From contig OZ012700.1 of the NCBI GenBank assembly GCA_963942565.1, forward strand, positions 2,273,627 to 2,337,626: DNA of 64,000 nt, written 5' to 3'. The DNA comes from Maea johnstoni (lineage: Eukaryota; Annelida; Polychaeta; Spionida; Magelonidae). The position numbers and the translations under genes were made by a program. Of the stretch, positions 45,550 through 56,639 are shown piece by piece; the first letter of the stretch is position 1; each line of letters opens with the position of its first letter. The notes under the pieces were generated by a model that had not been told where the DNA came from, did no database searches, and was given only the letters and a program-made list of their open reading frames with translations.

Positions 45550-46960
45550 TACTAAATCAGGTTCAAATTTTATGCAAAATAGGCCACCCCTGAAGAACAG
45601 AACAGGCCAGGCCAAGCTATTCAGGTGCATGTTTCCTGTTACCATACACTGCTTTGGGATTTTCAATTTTGATTAGTGTTGTTATCAAGATTTACAGCAA
45701 ATAAAACGTATAAAACAGAAATACTTACATGTAAGAATACTAGGTTAAGTATTGCACTAACAGCTTGAAATTGATCATATTGTAGTATCATTAAGACTCC
45801 CTCACTACAAGAAGTGGGTATCATGTTTACATGTGAGGTCCAACTACGAATTTCCCACTAGGACCTCAATATTTGCTAGGTTAAAAATTAGGGCACCTGA
45901 AATCAGTAATCTATGTGAGGAAAGCAGGTTTTGTAAGGGCTATTGACAGATCTTATTGGTAGTTGTCTGATTTCTGAGTTCAAGTCTAATGACCCCAGAA
46001 TAGAAGTGGAAACCAGTTCGGTAGTGAAAATTCTTGGTCGCTATCAGCTGTAAGAAATTTCAAATACATATGGTTTCTTTTCCCTGTCTTAAATTTTTTT
46101 TTTTGGAGCCTTGAAAAAGGCTATGAGTATGAAGTTTAGAGGCTGGCACATTCCCGCAGTACCTCAGTGGTTACCATCTCCCCATTCTCATACCGCTCCC
46201 ATATGGTGAAGACCTTCCTCTGGACATTCTTGTATGTCTTAAGATAATCCTTGGATTATCCCTAACATAATAGTCATAATCATAACATGTCATGTTTGAG
46301 GGTGGTTAAGTTCATATTTTTATCTCTTATGGTCAAGCAATTTCTCATTTATTAAAACCCATCTTTATTGATTTATGATAGTTACACAATTCCTAATCAC
46401 ACATACATTTCTATTTTGAATTGATCTCTCAAATAGGATGACTGCATTATGTTATAACCCTGAACTTTCAGTCAAATGTTTGCACAATTCAGTAAGCAGT
46501 AATATTTGCTGTTATGAGTTGTGCCCATCTCTCTGTCTTGCATGTAACCTCCTACATTGGATATAAAATACTGCACAAACAAAATATATCAAAATTATTA
46601 TATTTGAGTGCATGATAAAATATGTATATTTTAACATATTTGCACTTCTCATTGTTCAAGTGTGTTTATTCTATGCAATTGAGAAAAAAATGAATTTAGA
46701 ACATGTATCATTGTGTAACATCAATATACTTCATTGTATTGGATTGGGTTTCCCTCAACTCCTCAATTAATAAATACCAACAAAACATTTCATATCAATG
46801 ATATGTATTTATTTCATTCAGTCTTTCATATTATAAAATCATTATTAGTTATACCCTAAACTTCTAATTCAAAGTGTACACTGCTCAGTAATGGAGGTTC
46901 TTGACAATTGTGAGTAAGGCAAATTATGATCCATTTTCCTTCCTAAAACCTATCATTAGT
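45550..46960. other. No gene seen
   Basis: AT-rich intergenic DNA without recognisable repeats or coding signal. Confidence 0.35.
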
Positions 46961-46974
46961 CCTAAAAGCACTCT

Positions 46975-47290
46975 TTAAGTGACTAAATTCATGTAGGTTT
47001 GACCATCTTTTTCTCCTAAATCTTTATTTATAATAACTTGCCTTATATCACCTTTGTGTGGGGGTGGCCATAATGACCAACTGGAGGTGGGGGGTGGGGT
47101 GGGGTGGGGGCGAACGGAACCTAGGTAAAAATATGAGAACCCTTCCCTCGCAACCCAATCAGATCAAGTGACTTAATTCATTGGAGTTTGACATATCTTC
47201 CTCCTAAATCTTTATTAATAATAACTTGCCTTATATCACCTTTTTTGTGGAGTTGGCCATAATGACTCACTGAAGGTGGCCATAAAGACC
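46975..47290. repeat. ~183-bp direct duplication with G-rich tracts
   Basis: AAGTGACTAAATTCATG ... CTCCTAAATCTTTAT ... TAATAACTTGCCTTATATCA ... GGCCATAATGAC at 46977-47080 recurs at 47166-47265. Between them is a GGTGGGGGGTGGGGTGGGG run. Confidence 0.6.
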
Positions 47291-47404
47291 CGAAAATTGG
47301 ACATACTGGCAGGTGGCCGTTCGGGTAGGTGGGTATAAGGTCCTGTCACCCTTTTCAGTATATGTAATATATACCCCACACCCGATGTTTTTTTTGCCAG
47401 GTAG

Positions 47405-47542
47405 CCCCCCCCCCCCCCCCCCCCCCATGTTTTTCAATATTTGACAGACCCCTCGCCCAATGATTTTTTTCTATCTTGACCCCCTCTCCCCATGATTTTT
47501 TAATAGGTGAGCAATCCACCCCCCCCCCCCCCCCCCCCCCCC
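47405..47542. repeat. Two long poly-C runs in a ~110-bp duplicated unit
   Basis: Two runs of about 20 or more C (47405-47426 and near 47518-47541), each followed by ATGT. On the minus strand they are poly-G. The intervening sequence has shorter C-runs followed by ATGATTTTTT. Assembly length here may be unreliable. Confidence 0.6.
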
Positions 47543-47739
47543 ATGTATATTCAAATGGAATAGCCCTAAGTAAAGAATGCCCCGAAAAAGACGGTGGATG
47601 GATATTGATTGTATGGACACAAGTTGATTTTGTACACCTTGCACTTTGATTTTGGTCAGACCTGATGATGAGGGCGCATATTATCGGCGCCGCTGTTGTA
47701 GCAGTTCGATGCATCATCCCTATTAATGATTACTCCCTT

Positions 47740-47825
47740 TTCAAAGTACTGATTCAAGATGGCGGGAGACAAAGCGGCCGACGAAGTGTAGACGGTTTCT
47801 ACTTGTACTATTTCAGCCAATTCAG
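47740..47825 (+). promoter_or_regulatory. Candidate untranslated first exon of the second ZNF cassette
   Basis: CAAGATGGCGGGAG (ATG at 47759) starts a 10-codon ORF (MAGDKAADEV, stop), followed by CCAATTCAG and the donor GTAAAAACGAGCGCTATTT at 47826. This mirrors 17648-17730. The next ZNF acceptor is at 55036 (ZNF-3). Linkage is inferred from the parallel with ZNF-1. Confidence 0.45.
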
Positions 47826-48338
47826 GTAAAAACGAGCGCTATTTGGTATGCAATATTTAATTAAGAGATGATATAAGCAGTGCTGGATCATAGGTAATCA
47901 GTTCTGGAAGACAGCAGCTTTAGCGGATGGCATTTTTTTTCCAAATGTCCATCGCTGATATCTAGGTCAGAAGAGATAATCCTAATTTGTTGTCATACCG
48001 CTAGGTGGCAGCACCTCATGGTGCCATAAATACCGCACTATTCTATGAATCTCCATACAGGCTCATTACAGACATACCTGGCCACAGACACCTACAGGCC
48101 CCAACACATTTTAAATCTTATTAAAATTTCAACATGGTTGATCTGAGTTTTAGAACATGCTAATGGATATTCTATATGAATTACAACGAGTGTTTGGAGT
48201 ATCAATTAGAACATTAAATGTTCCTATTTTATATACGGAAAGCATCGGAATCTGTTTTCTCCAAAATTAATCTTCAGTTTTAAACCAAATTTTACCAAAA
48301 ACCCAGTAACATACTTGCTTTTAGCTATGTGTCACATT

Positions 48339-48857
48339 CAGTGTCTTAGCCAGGATTTTAAAAATGCCTGTCCAAAACAGCAATTCCAAAATTTCTGCCT
48401 GTCCAGATTTAGATATTAATCTACTACAATTCCTTAATTATCTACATTTAGTTGTCAATTGAGTTATAAAGGGCAATTTACACTTCAACTACTGTAAAAC
48501 TGGTAATGTTTGCGTGTAGTAAATATTGCGTTTTTTTCATTTTCTCTTTTATGCGTGTTTTAATTAATGCGAATCTCCACCAATAAACAGAAGGGAAACA
48601 GAAGGGACAGATTTATGCGTGTTTTAATTATTGCGTCCTCATGCATTCGCATTAAAACGCAATAATTAAAATCACGCAATCATTACCAGTTTTACAGTAT
48701 GTCTTAGAAAATAATTTGTTTGTAGGATATTTGGTAATTAGTCCCAAGAAGTCAAAATTGAAAATTCTTCATAGAAATTGTTGCCTGTCCAAAAAGGAGC
48801 TTCTCAGGAAACTACCTGTCCAAAAGACAGGCAGGACGGGTCCTGGCTAAGTCCCTG
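48339..48857. mobile_element. hAT-like MITE with CAGNGNCTTAGCCAGGA ends
   Basis: Tips CAGTGTCTTAGCCAGGATT and (inverted) CAGGGACTTAGCCAGGACC; CTGTCCAAAA repeats lie inside both ends. The flanking 8-mers GTCACATT and GCCGTATT are only partly alike. It hosts the TA-type MITE at 48490-48699. Confidence 0.6.
48490..48699. mobile_element. TA-flanked MITE, family CTGTANAANTGG (copy 3)
   Basis: Inverted ends TACTGTAAAACTGGTAATG with TA tips. GCGTGTTTTAATTA repeats occur inside. Related to 7707-7948 and 29248-29475. Confidence 0.75.
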
Positions 48858-49148
48858 GCCGTATTGTGTGAAACCCTTTAGGAATGCTGGTAGCATTCAG
48901 CACTCTTAAGAATACTGGATAACCACTAGTAACTGGATAATTATAGTTGTATAACTATTGGGTAATTATTGTAGTACAGTTATTTTTGAACCATTCTAGT
49001 CATAATATAATATTTTACATGAATTCCACTGGCTCAATGTAATATTTAATTTGTTTAGGAGTCAGAAACTTCTAACCCACTGTAAGCCTTCAAGGCTGAC
49101 TAGATTCTATATTATTTGGTCAGATTTTTTATCCCATATTCATATGCA

Positions 49149-49648
49149 AGGCCAGTCCAAGTCAATTTCTGGTCTTACGGAATCGCTGACCGATTTTTTG
49201 GGCAAATTGAAAAAAAAATTAAAATTCCAGAATTTATTTTTAAAACGTTTTCAATTTTGCGCCGTCGTAATTCTGATGACCCTCCGCCCCTTTATGAACT
49301 GTCTACTCACCTGCAAAAAGGCCTTGGTTTTTACGTTTTCAGGCAACTACATTGAAAGATGTAACAAGGTTCATTTATTCTAGATTTTAAACATTCACAT
49401 AAACTTAATTATGCATTTTCCGTCTTCTGCATACATCGTCTAAACAAGCAACCATTTTGGAACCACTCTTAGATCCTCAGGTCAGTGCACTCTTAATGCT
49501 TTGCACATAGAAGTAGCCATCCTGCTTCTTTCAATGTAAACACTGTCTTTCGGATTGAGAATTTTGAAGTTTTGTTGTTTTATATCGCCTAGCAAATGTT
49601 TTTGGAGCAAAAAAATCTGCAAGACCAAAAGTTGACTTGGACTGGCCT
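49149..49648. mobile_element. MITE with AGGCCAGTCCAAGTCAA ends
   Basis: Inverted AGGCCAGTCCAAGTCAA followed by TTTCTGGTCTT or CTTTTGGTCTT at the two ends. Target duplication not clear; no coding content. Confidence 0.6.
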
Positions 49649-49774
49649 CATTATTGCATTAATCTGGATTGGACAATAAACTATTTATCAAAAACAACTT
49701 ATCTTATAAAACTTGGATGCCCTATATGTACTTTGTCCCAACTTTTTCAGTTAACCCTATTTGTAACAGTTTAG

Positions 49775-50196
49775 TAGGGCTGTCATCAATACTGCCCATA
49801 TCGATGAACCGCCAAGAAATCCTTGCCGATTATCAATATCTTGGACATCCCAAGATATCGGTTCATATGAAAACACCAAGTTGGTAGTGACGCTGTACTA
49901 AAATAAACACAGAAACGTTGTAAAACGCGGTAAATCACCCAGGGCGATTGTTAAGATCACGCCGCTCTCAGAACAGGACGAGAGCAGAAGTCACACAGAT
50001 GCAGATTATGCATGTGTGGGAGGTCAAGAGGTCATGAATCACCCCATGTGCTAACTGCTGACATGACAAATGATTGGTTATGATGCAGAGATCAGCAGTT
50101 AAAGGTAACATAAATCTGAATCGAATCGAAGTACCATATCGGTAATATTTTTTTCATAATCGAATCGGTAAAAAATTGCTATCAATGACAGCCCTA
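49775..50196. mobile_element. hAT MITE (8-bp duplication CAGTTTAG)
   Basis: Tips TAGGGCTGTCATCAATA and (inverted) TAGGGCTGTCATTGATA; perfect duplication at 49767-49774 and 50197-50204. Ends very close to those of 56227-56625, so same subfamily. Confidence 0.8.
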
Positions 50197-50527
50197 CAGT
50201 TTAGCCTAGGTAAGATATTCTGATGGGAATGGAAATGTTAAATCAGAATTATGTGTCTGCACTCATTTCAGGAATAGATCTTGGAAGTGGAATCCGGGAT
50301 CAGTGCAAGTAAATCTTGGAGCACAGAATGCCATAGCATGATAGCAGGGGTCCAGTTAGACACTAGCCCGATTGCCCAAGGCTACAGAAAATTGTTCCGG
50401 GCTGTAAGAATATTTGCCTTTGTAGCCCGGCTGGCTATAAGAAGAGATTGACATTTTAGGTCATGCTCAGAGGAATAATAATACTATAAGCAGTGTGTGT
50501 GAGTAAGTATGTATGTATGTTTGTTTG

Positions 50528-50529
<2 letters not shown>

Positions 50530-50615
<86 letters not shown>
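50530..50615. repeat. (TA)n microsatellite
   Basis: About 43 TA repeats preceded by GTATGTATG repeats. Confidence 0.95.
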
Positions 50616-50619
<4 letters not shown>

Positions 50620-50620
<1 letters not shown>

Positions 50621-51215
50621 GTCTTCCTCAGTTTCTTGCCGTAGCTTGATCAACTCAATGAAATGAAAAATGAATTAAAACAAATTGTTAATTGTTTCTA
50701 TTGGGAATTTTTTGTTCTCTGTTCATGTTAGTTTTATTTTAATAGCAGCAGGTAAGATTTTTTGGTCATTTTTCAGTATGCACTCATGGTGGTATGTAGT
50801 ATTTGTTTATTCATATTAATGTTAAATGAAAGCTGTTGGTCTCTGTTCTTTTTAAAAGCAAGTTTTTGGTTATGGTCTAAAAGTTTTGTTTATCTATCTG
50901 TTTCTTAGAAAGTTTTGAGAGGGGTGGGACTTGTTTGCATTTTCTTTCTAAGGTTTATGTTTATGTTTGGCAATGATCATTTTGTATTTGCTTATTCAGC
51001 CAGTACACAGTCACTCAGGGGGGGGGGGGGTGTTTCATTAATTGTTTGGATATTTTAATTAATTCTGTTGTGTTGTTCTGTTTGTTGTGGATGGATGGCA
51101 CTGGAGTGTGCTTGAGAGGCTAGTTGTAAAAACTGCCTGTACAACCCTCTTGTGTGGCAACTATATTGCCATCAGTAGGTTGCAAGACCTTATATAGGTG
51201 TAAGTATAGGTTTAT
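50620..51215. other. No gene seen
   Basis: T-rich DNA with a run of 12 G at 51018. No coding signal. Confidence 0.35.
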
Positions 51216-51218
51216 AAG

Positions 51219-51396
51219 CAGAGCTCTAAATTAAGATTCTATCCAGGGAGCCCAAATGCATCTTCAAATGCTACCTAAAGATGTTCCAGATGTATAGAAG
51301 CCAGTACATCTTTGGGCTCCCTGCAGAAATTTGAGGGAGCTGCAGATGAATTCAAGGGAGCCCTGGGCTCCTGGCACCCCCTAATTTCGAGCCCTG
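51219..51396. mobile_element. 178-bp hAT-like MITE with CAGRGCTCKAAATTA ends
   Basis: Tips CAGAGCTCTAAATTAAG and (inverted) CAGGGCTCGAAATTAGG; ATAAG flanks both sides, but a full 8-bp duplication is not clear. Inside, AGGGAGCCCA and TGGGCTCCCT form further palindromes. Confidence 0.6.
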
Positions 51397-51448
51397 ATAA
51401 GGTATGGTAATTCACAGTATGGTTTAGTATCTTGGGTTGGTAGTATAC

Positions 51449-51595
51449 AAATATGACATCCCTGTGGGTTTGCCAACATGATTGTCTACCCCGAGTGAGC
51501 ATTGTCACCCTCGGGCTACGCCCTCGGGTGACAATGCTCACGAGGGGTAGACTATCATGTTGGCAAACCCACAGGGATGTTATATTTGTTTTATC
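51449..51595. repeat. Near-perfect 147-bp palindrome
   Basis: Arms of about 70 bp: CAAATATGACATCCCTGTGG at the left, its complement at the right, closing around ACCCTCGGG-CTACG-CCCTCGGGT. It is followed by TTTATCATACCGAAC, which recurs at 51727-51741 after a second GGGATGTCCTATTTG. Related in style to 13605-13700 and 6960-7075. Confidence 0.75.
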
Positions 51596-51744
51596 ATACC
51601 GAACAACCCCTCTCACCCACGGGCACCTTAAGTCCATGACAAGTTGAAACTTACAAACTCATTTGGGTAGTGCAATATCGAAGCAGCAGGTTTACCGTGC
51701 TAACCATACTGGGATGTCCTATTTGTTTTATCATACCGAACCAC

Positions 51745-53690
51745 GTAGGATCTCAACTGGGTTGAGATTTTACTTTTTTCTCTTAATAAAGACACTCATT
51801 ATTTTCTTTATCGACTTTATCGTTGTTCTCAACTCTAACATAATTCCATTGTTGACGGCGGCATTTTGCTCAGGCCTTGTCACATTTCGACACGCGCGGG
51901 GATCTTGAAAGCATCACGTCCTCAACAATATAGGGAATCATGAAACGGCACCTTGACAACGAGTGCTTATGCGTCGTCTCCTTGACAGCGGGTGCTAATA
52001 CGTTGAATGGTGACCGCTGTCAAGGAACCTACAAACAGGGGCTTAGCCGTAATGCGTCCAGCGTGTCATTTGGACACGCAGAACACTGTTTTTTGACAGT
52101 TTGGACACCCAAAAGTTTATGTCAGAATTTGCCGAAGATGACTTTTCTTAGTAAATAGAAGATGTAGAAGCTGTAGTGTCACTTTTATAAGACACACAAA
52201 GCAGTATCTGGCCTAAAAAAGCAAAATCTGTAAAGGTATAGGGTCTATCTTATTAGTAGTATGTATTTTGTACCACACTTTGGACACGCAAAAGTCTATG
52301 AAACCTCTATTTGGACACCCTATTTCCAGATATCGGCTAAGACCCTGCCTACAAAGACAGGTTGCTAACAGTCTTGACACATGGCTCTCATCCAATCGGA
52401 TAAGAGTGTCCTCACATGAGGCATAATAAAGTATGTTGTGTGCACATGCTTCAGATGGAACATGTTAGGGTGTGGTGTAATGTCTCAGGCTAAAACAAAT
52501 TATCAAAGAACATACAACTAGAAACAAAACATTAACCCTTATTGTGCTATTATGCTGGTCGGGGGCTTGTCCCTCATACTGAATAGATTCTTTGCAACAA
52601 ATTACGTTGCATTGCTATGGGGCTGTCAGTGGGGTGTAACTTTATCCTGCCATAAAAGGCAAAATTATAATCAAAATATTTGAAATAAAATATACTACCT
52701 GAAACTACTGTTCTTGTTCTTTTTAATTATGTTTCTTTTGTAGATATTTCTAATAGTTTATATTAAGTTTGATCAGTGTAAACCTTAAGTTTTGTAGAGA
52801 CCATGCTGGTTTTGATTTATCATTAATGAAAAATCAGGTTTTCAAAATGCATTAACCCAACTTTAGCCTTTGATTTCGCAAGTTTTTCATGAGTATTTCT
52901 TTTCAAAAATGTTATATTCAGAATCCTTATTAAAAACTGATGCATAATAGAAAAAATAGTATTTGTTTCTTTGTTTTATTTTGTCATTTAGCGATTCTAA
53001 AGCAAAGGGAATGCAAGTAAATCTTGGCTAGAAACGAATTCTGACAGCGCATCAAAAAGAATTCTAAAAGATCAACTTCCTCAATGTTAGAGCGCTATAA
53101 ACCAATGAAAATAGAAAATATCAAACGTAAAACATTAATATCTATTATAATTTAAACCTCCTCAATCGATACATATCATTTTTATTTAGAAACGATCATG
53201 TTTTGCACCACAAATCAACGATTGAACACAAAAAGCAATTGTTGATTTGTGGCCGTCATTTTGTGACTCCCAATTACGCTAACTCACAGGCATGACAACT
53301 CAGAGTTAAGATTCCCATAGGCCATAGCATTAAAAATCTACAATATAAATAAAAAAAAAAACATGTTTCGATTGCCTACCTTGTTATCCTCCTTATGGTG
53401 TCTTTATTTTGTGTTGTACCATCAGTTATAGCCTTTTTCGAAGGCTTCAAACATGATGGTCAGCACACGTTGTCAAGCTCTGTTTACGCCTAATTCGATT
53501 TAGAAGTTCGTTTGCAGTTTGCATGTACCTATTTCCTATCAAGTCTCTCTCATAAATACGGCTATACAATTTATTTCCAAAACAACATATTTCAATAAAG
53601 CTGTTTCCCAGCTTTAGGAAAATGTTTGGTTCATTACAATCAGAACATGAGAAGTATTTAATTTGATTGTGTAAAGTGCGGCGAGGAGAC
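51745..53690. other. Intergenic; no gene seen
   Basis: TTTGGACACGCA or TTTGGACACCC is repeated at about 52070, 52102, 52283 and 52311. A small inverted repeat CCACAAATCAAC (53209) / GTTGATTTGTGG (53242) is present. No convincing coding sequence. Confidence 0.35.
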
Positions 53691-53704
53691 CGCAAAAATG
53701 CCGA

Positions 53705-54194
53705 TTTTCAAAATGGCGGCTTGAAAAAAGTGCGAAGAAATTTGCTTCGCACTTGACTTGTTCTAAAACGATCTTTTCCCATACTTCACTTTTTTTTTCA
53801 GAAAATAAAGTACATATTCTTATTCCCTGACATCCATTTGATATAAAAATTAACTTTATTGAATTTAGGATGTCAGGGATTAGCAAATTCCGATCGAAAT
53901 ACAAAACTGGAAGTACTCGATTTAGTAGCGCCCGCGAGCTGCGAAGCGCTGTCAACATCGCAAAAGATCGATTCCAGTGAGTATCACTGTTGAATTATTA
54001 CTATTATTAATGTTTTCCTTTGTCAATCTGACAAAGAAAGACATGTGAGAATAGGTGAGATATTTATTTCACCTATTCTCAAGTTATTTCGCCAAACATG
54101 TTGGATAACTTCTAGATTAATCGAAGTTAACCAACATGGCGGCGGCCTGCGATCGGCAGCCATGCAGACCGGGCAGGGCTTGTGACACGCAAAC
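53705..54194 (+). promoter_or_regulatory. CpG-containing, promoter-like region with possible exon
   Basis: Two ATGGCGGC start motifs (53714, 54136), a perfect hairpin AAGTGCGAAG / CTTCGCACTT (53729-53757) and locally high CG content stand out from the AT-rich surroundings. From ATG 54136 a frame MAAACDRQPCRPGRACDT runs to a consensus donor GTAAGT at 54195. It could be an alternative first exon of ZNF-3; spliced to 55037 the frame would end after about 20 more residues, so it would be an upstream ORF. Confidence 0.4.
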
Positions 54195-54199
54195 GTAAG

Positions 54200-55036
54200 T
54201 AGCTTTTTGAAACCGGGCGCCGCTTGTGAGCCGCGCTGTGATGGTTAATTGATCATATATACACAAACATAAACACTAAAAAACAGTTTGGAAACTTGAA
54301 AATATACTTCTCATACCATGACCAAATTTTCATCAAATTTTAACCAAAGAATTTCCCAAAAATCAACAGGAAATCCTTAATAAAAAGTAACCTTATCAAA
54401 AGTTAAAGAAACTGAAAAAACGAAAAAAAACGAAAGAGCTACGAGAGAAAAAATACCAAAAGGTTAAAGGAAACCAAGGCCAAGCATAGATCTTCATCCT
54501 CACTTCGACACTTTGACGCCACTGACGTTGCTCTTGTTTAAGTAGTCAACCTCTTTTTGATCAGACTTTTAGTAATTGAGTCCACTTCTTCGGTACAACA
54601 ACCTTGAAGTTTCATCCCACCTATTTGGATCTAAAATGGTTCTCACAAAATTCACATAAATCGGACACTTGTGGCTTTGATAGTGGTAAACACTCAAATA
54701 ACACATTTTGCAAAGTTTAGTAACACTGTATTTAGCCCATGCTGTGAACATAGATAAGTAGTAAAACCAGCGGAATGTGTACAAAGTGAAAGCAATGGGT
54801 GTGTTGTGTTTTGAAAGTGGTTATTTATGTTTTTGTTTTAATTATATACAGAACTAGAAAAAAAAGGTTTCTTTTATAGAAAAAAACGCCCCTCAGAAGA
54901 AATTGCCATCCCTGTTGGCAGATGGCAGTGCAAGATTACACACCCTATATTCACAGTATTTCCAAAAACGTATAACGAAAACATTTAAATTGAATAACTA
55001 TGAACATATTAATCACTCTATTTTCTTTCTTTCCAG
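54200..55036. other. Putative intron upstream of ZNF-3
   Basis: A-rich DNA without coding signal, ending in the acceptor TTTTCTTTCTTTCCAG at 55036. Confidence 0.4.
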
Positions 55037-55270
55037 GCATAGAACCAAGGGAACTGCTACTGGAGAATCTGAAGTTGAGGTGAACCTTTTTTACTGAATT
55101 CTTCAAAGGATTGCAGCTATCATAGAAATAAAAACACTTTGCTCCCCAAGAACAACAAAAGCCAAATGAGATCAGTTTGTTGAAAACATCATATTGCTTT
55201 TAACAGACTCAGCTAAACCACACAATTCACATATATTATTAGGAAAAAAGATATTAGAGGAACCCAGACC
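55037..55270 (+). promoter_or_regulatory. 5' leader of ZNF-3 after the splice acceptor
   Basis: The exon begins GCATAGAACC and contains GAAGTTGAGGTGAACC, parallel to AAAGTTAAGGTGAACC in the ZNF-1 leader. Stops are frequent, so it is untranslated. Confidence 0.6.
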
Positions 55271-56170
55271 ATGGAAAGAGCATTCCAGTGTGAGATATGT
55301 AATAAAGCATTCTCCAAGTCTTCAAATCTGATACAGCATAAAAGAACTCACACAGGGGAAAGACCATTCCACTGTGAGATATGTGATAAAACATTCTCCT
55401 CGTCTTCACATCTAAGAAGACATACAAGAATTCACACAGGAGAAAGACCATTCCAGTGTGAGGTTTGTGAGAAAACGTTCACTGAGTCTTCAGTTTTGAA
55501 GAGCCATGAAAAAATTCACACAGGAGAAAAAACATTTTGGTGCGAGCTATGTGATAAAGCATTTACTTATTCTTCCAATTTGATGGTGCATAAGAGAGTT
55601 CACACAGGAGAAAGACCATTCCAGTGTGAGTTATGTGATAAAGCATTCTCCCAGTCTTCAGCTTTGATAATACATACAAGAATTCACACAGGAGAAAGAC
55701 CATTCCAGTGTGCGATATGTGATAAAGTATTTAATACGTCTTCACATCTGATATTGCATAAGAGAATTCACACAGGAGAAAAACCATTTCTGTGTGAGAC
55801 ATGTCATAAAGCATTTTCCTCCTCCTCCAGTCTGGTACAACATAAGAGAACTCATACAGGAGAAAGACCATTTCAATGTGATCTATGTGATAAAGCATTC
55901 TCCCAGTCATCACAACTGGTAACACATAAAAGAATTCACACAGGAGATAGACCATTTCTATGTAAGCTATGTTGTAAGACATTTACCAGAAAGGCAACCC
56001 TACAACAGCATATGAAGTCACACTCAGAGCAGACCCCTCACACTAAAGGTCCAGAGTCATTGGAACCACAGCAGTGGGTTGTTGTGGAAGGACAGTGTGT
56101 TCCTATAAAACAAGAAAAGAATGATAATACTAAATGTCAGGCTATCAAACAGGAAAATCTTGAATTTTAA
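55271..56170 (+). CDS. ZNF-3: C2H2 zinc-finger protein, 9 fingers
   Basis: 299 residues, starting MERAFQC. Nine intact Kruppel-type fingers run from Cys7 to about residue 251 with standard HTGERPF/HTGEKPF linkers, then the 48-residue family tail with EPQQWVVVEGQCVPIKQE and AIKQEN, which holds two sumoylation-type sites (PIKQE, AIKQE). Contact residues (-1,2,3,6) include KSNQ, SSHR, ESVS, YSNV, QSAI, TSHL, SSSQ and QSQT. The last finger (TRKATLQQH) matches in position the last finger of ZNF-1 and ZNF-2. It is the short member of the second cassette and the partner of ZNF-1 by tail, leader and 3' end. A hAT MITE lies 56 bp past the stop. Poly(A) signal candidate at 57052-57057. Nuclear DNA-binding role by family knowledge; target unknown. 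Confidence 0.93.
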   Translation: MERAFQCEICNKAFSKSSNLIQHKRTHTGERPFHCEICDKTFSSSSHLRRHTRIHTGERPFQCEVCEKTFTESSVLKSHEKIHTGEKTFWCELCDKAFTYSSNLMVHKRVHTGERPFQCELCDKAFSQSSALIIHTRIHTGERPFQCAICDKVFNTSSHLILHKRIHTGEKPFLCETCHKAFSSSSSLVQHKRTHTGERPFQCDLCDKAFSQSSQLVTHKRIHTGDRPFLCKLCCKTFTRKATLQQHMKSHSEQTPHTKGPESLEPQQWVVVEGQCVPIKQEKNDNTKCQAIKQENLEF

Positions 56171-56226
56171 GTTGAAACCAGTTACAGTTTTGTTGAATGT
56201 GTCTAGGCCTGTCTAGGCCTAAATAA

Positions 56227-56625
56227 TAAGGCTGTCATTGATAAGAAATATTTATCGATTCGATAACCGACAAAACTATTACCAATACGCTACTTTGATT
56301 CGATTCAGCGAATCAAATTCAAAATGAATGAAAAGCAGCAATGTGTTCAAGAGGAATGGTTGTGGTTTGCATGTAGGGGTGATTTTTTGACCTATTGATC
56401 ACAGGGTTAACACATACACATTCATCTGTGTGAATTTTGGGATAAATGGAATAGAAGCACATATTTGTCTTGGGGAGTTAATGCTGTTGAAGCTGAATTT
56501 TCGTAAAAAATATATTTATTTACCTAATTTGCATATGAACCGATATCTTGTACCTTTTTCGATATCGATAATCGATAAGGTTTTTTATTGATTCATCTAT
56601 ACAGGCGGTATCAATGACAGCCCTA
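56227..56625. mobile_element. hAT MITE in the ZNF-3 3' UTR (8-bp duplication CTAAATAA)
   Basis: Tips TAAGGCTGTCATTGATA and (inverted) TAGGGCTGTCATTGATA; perfect duplication at 56219-56226 and 56626-56633. The interior has ATCGATTCGATAACCGA-like palindromes. Confidence 0.8.
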
Positions 56626-56639
56626 CTAAATAATTTAGA

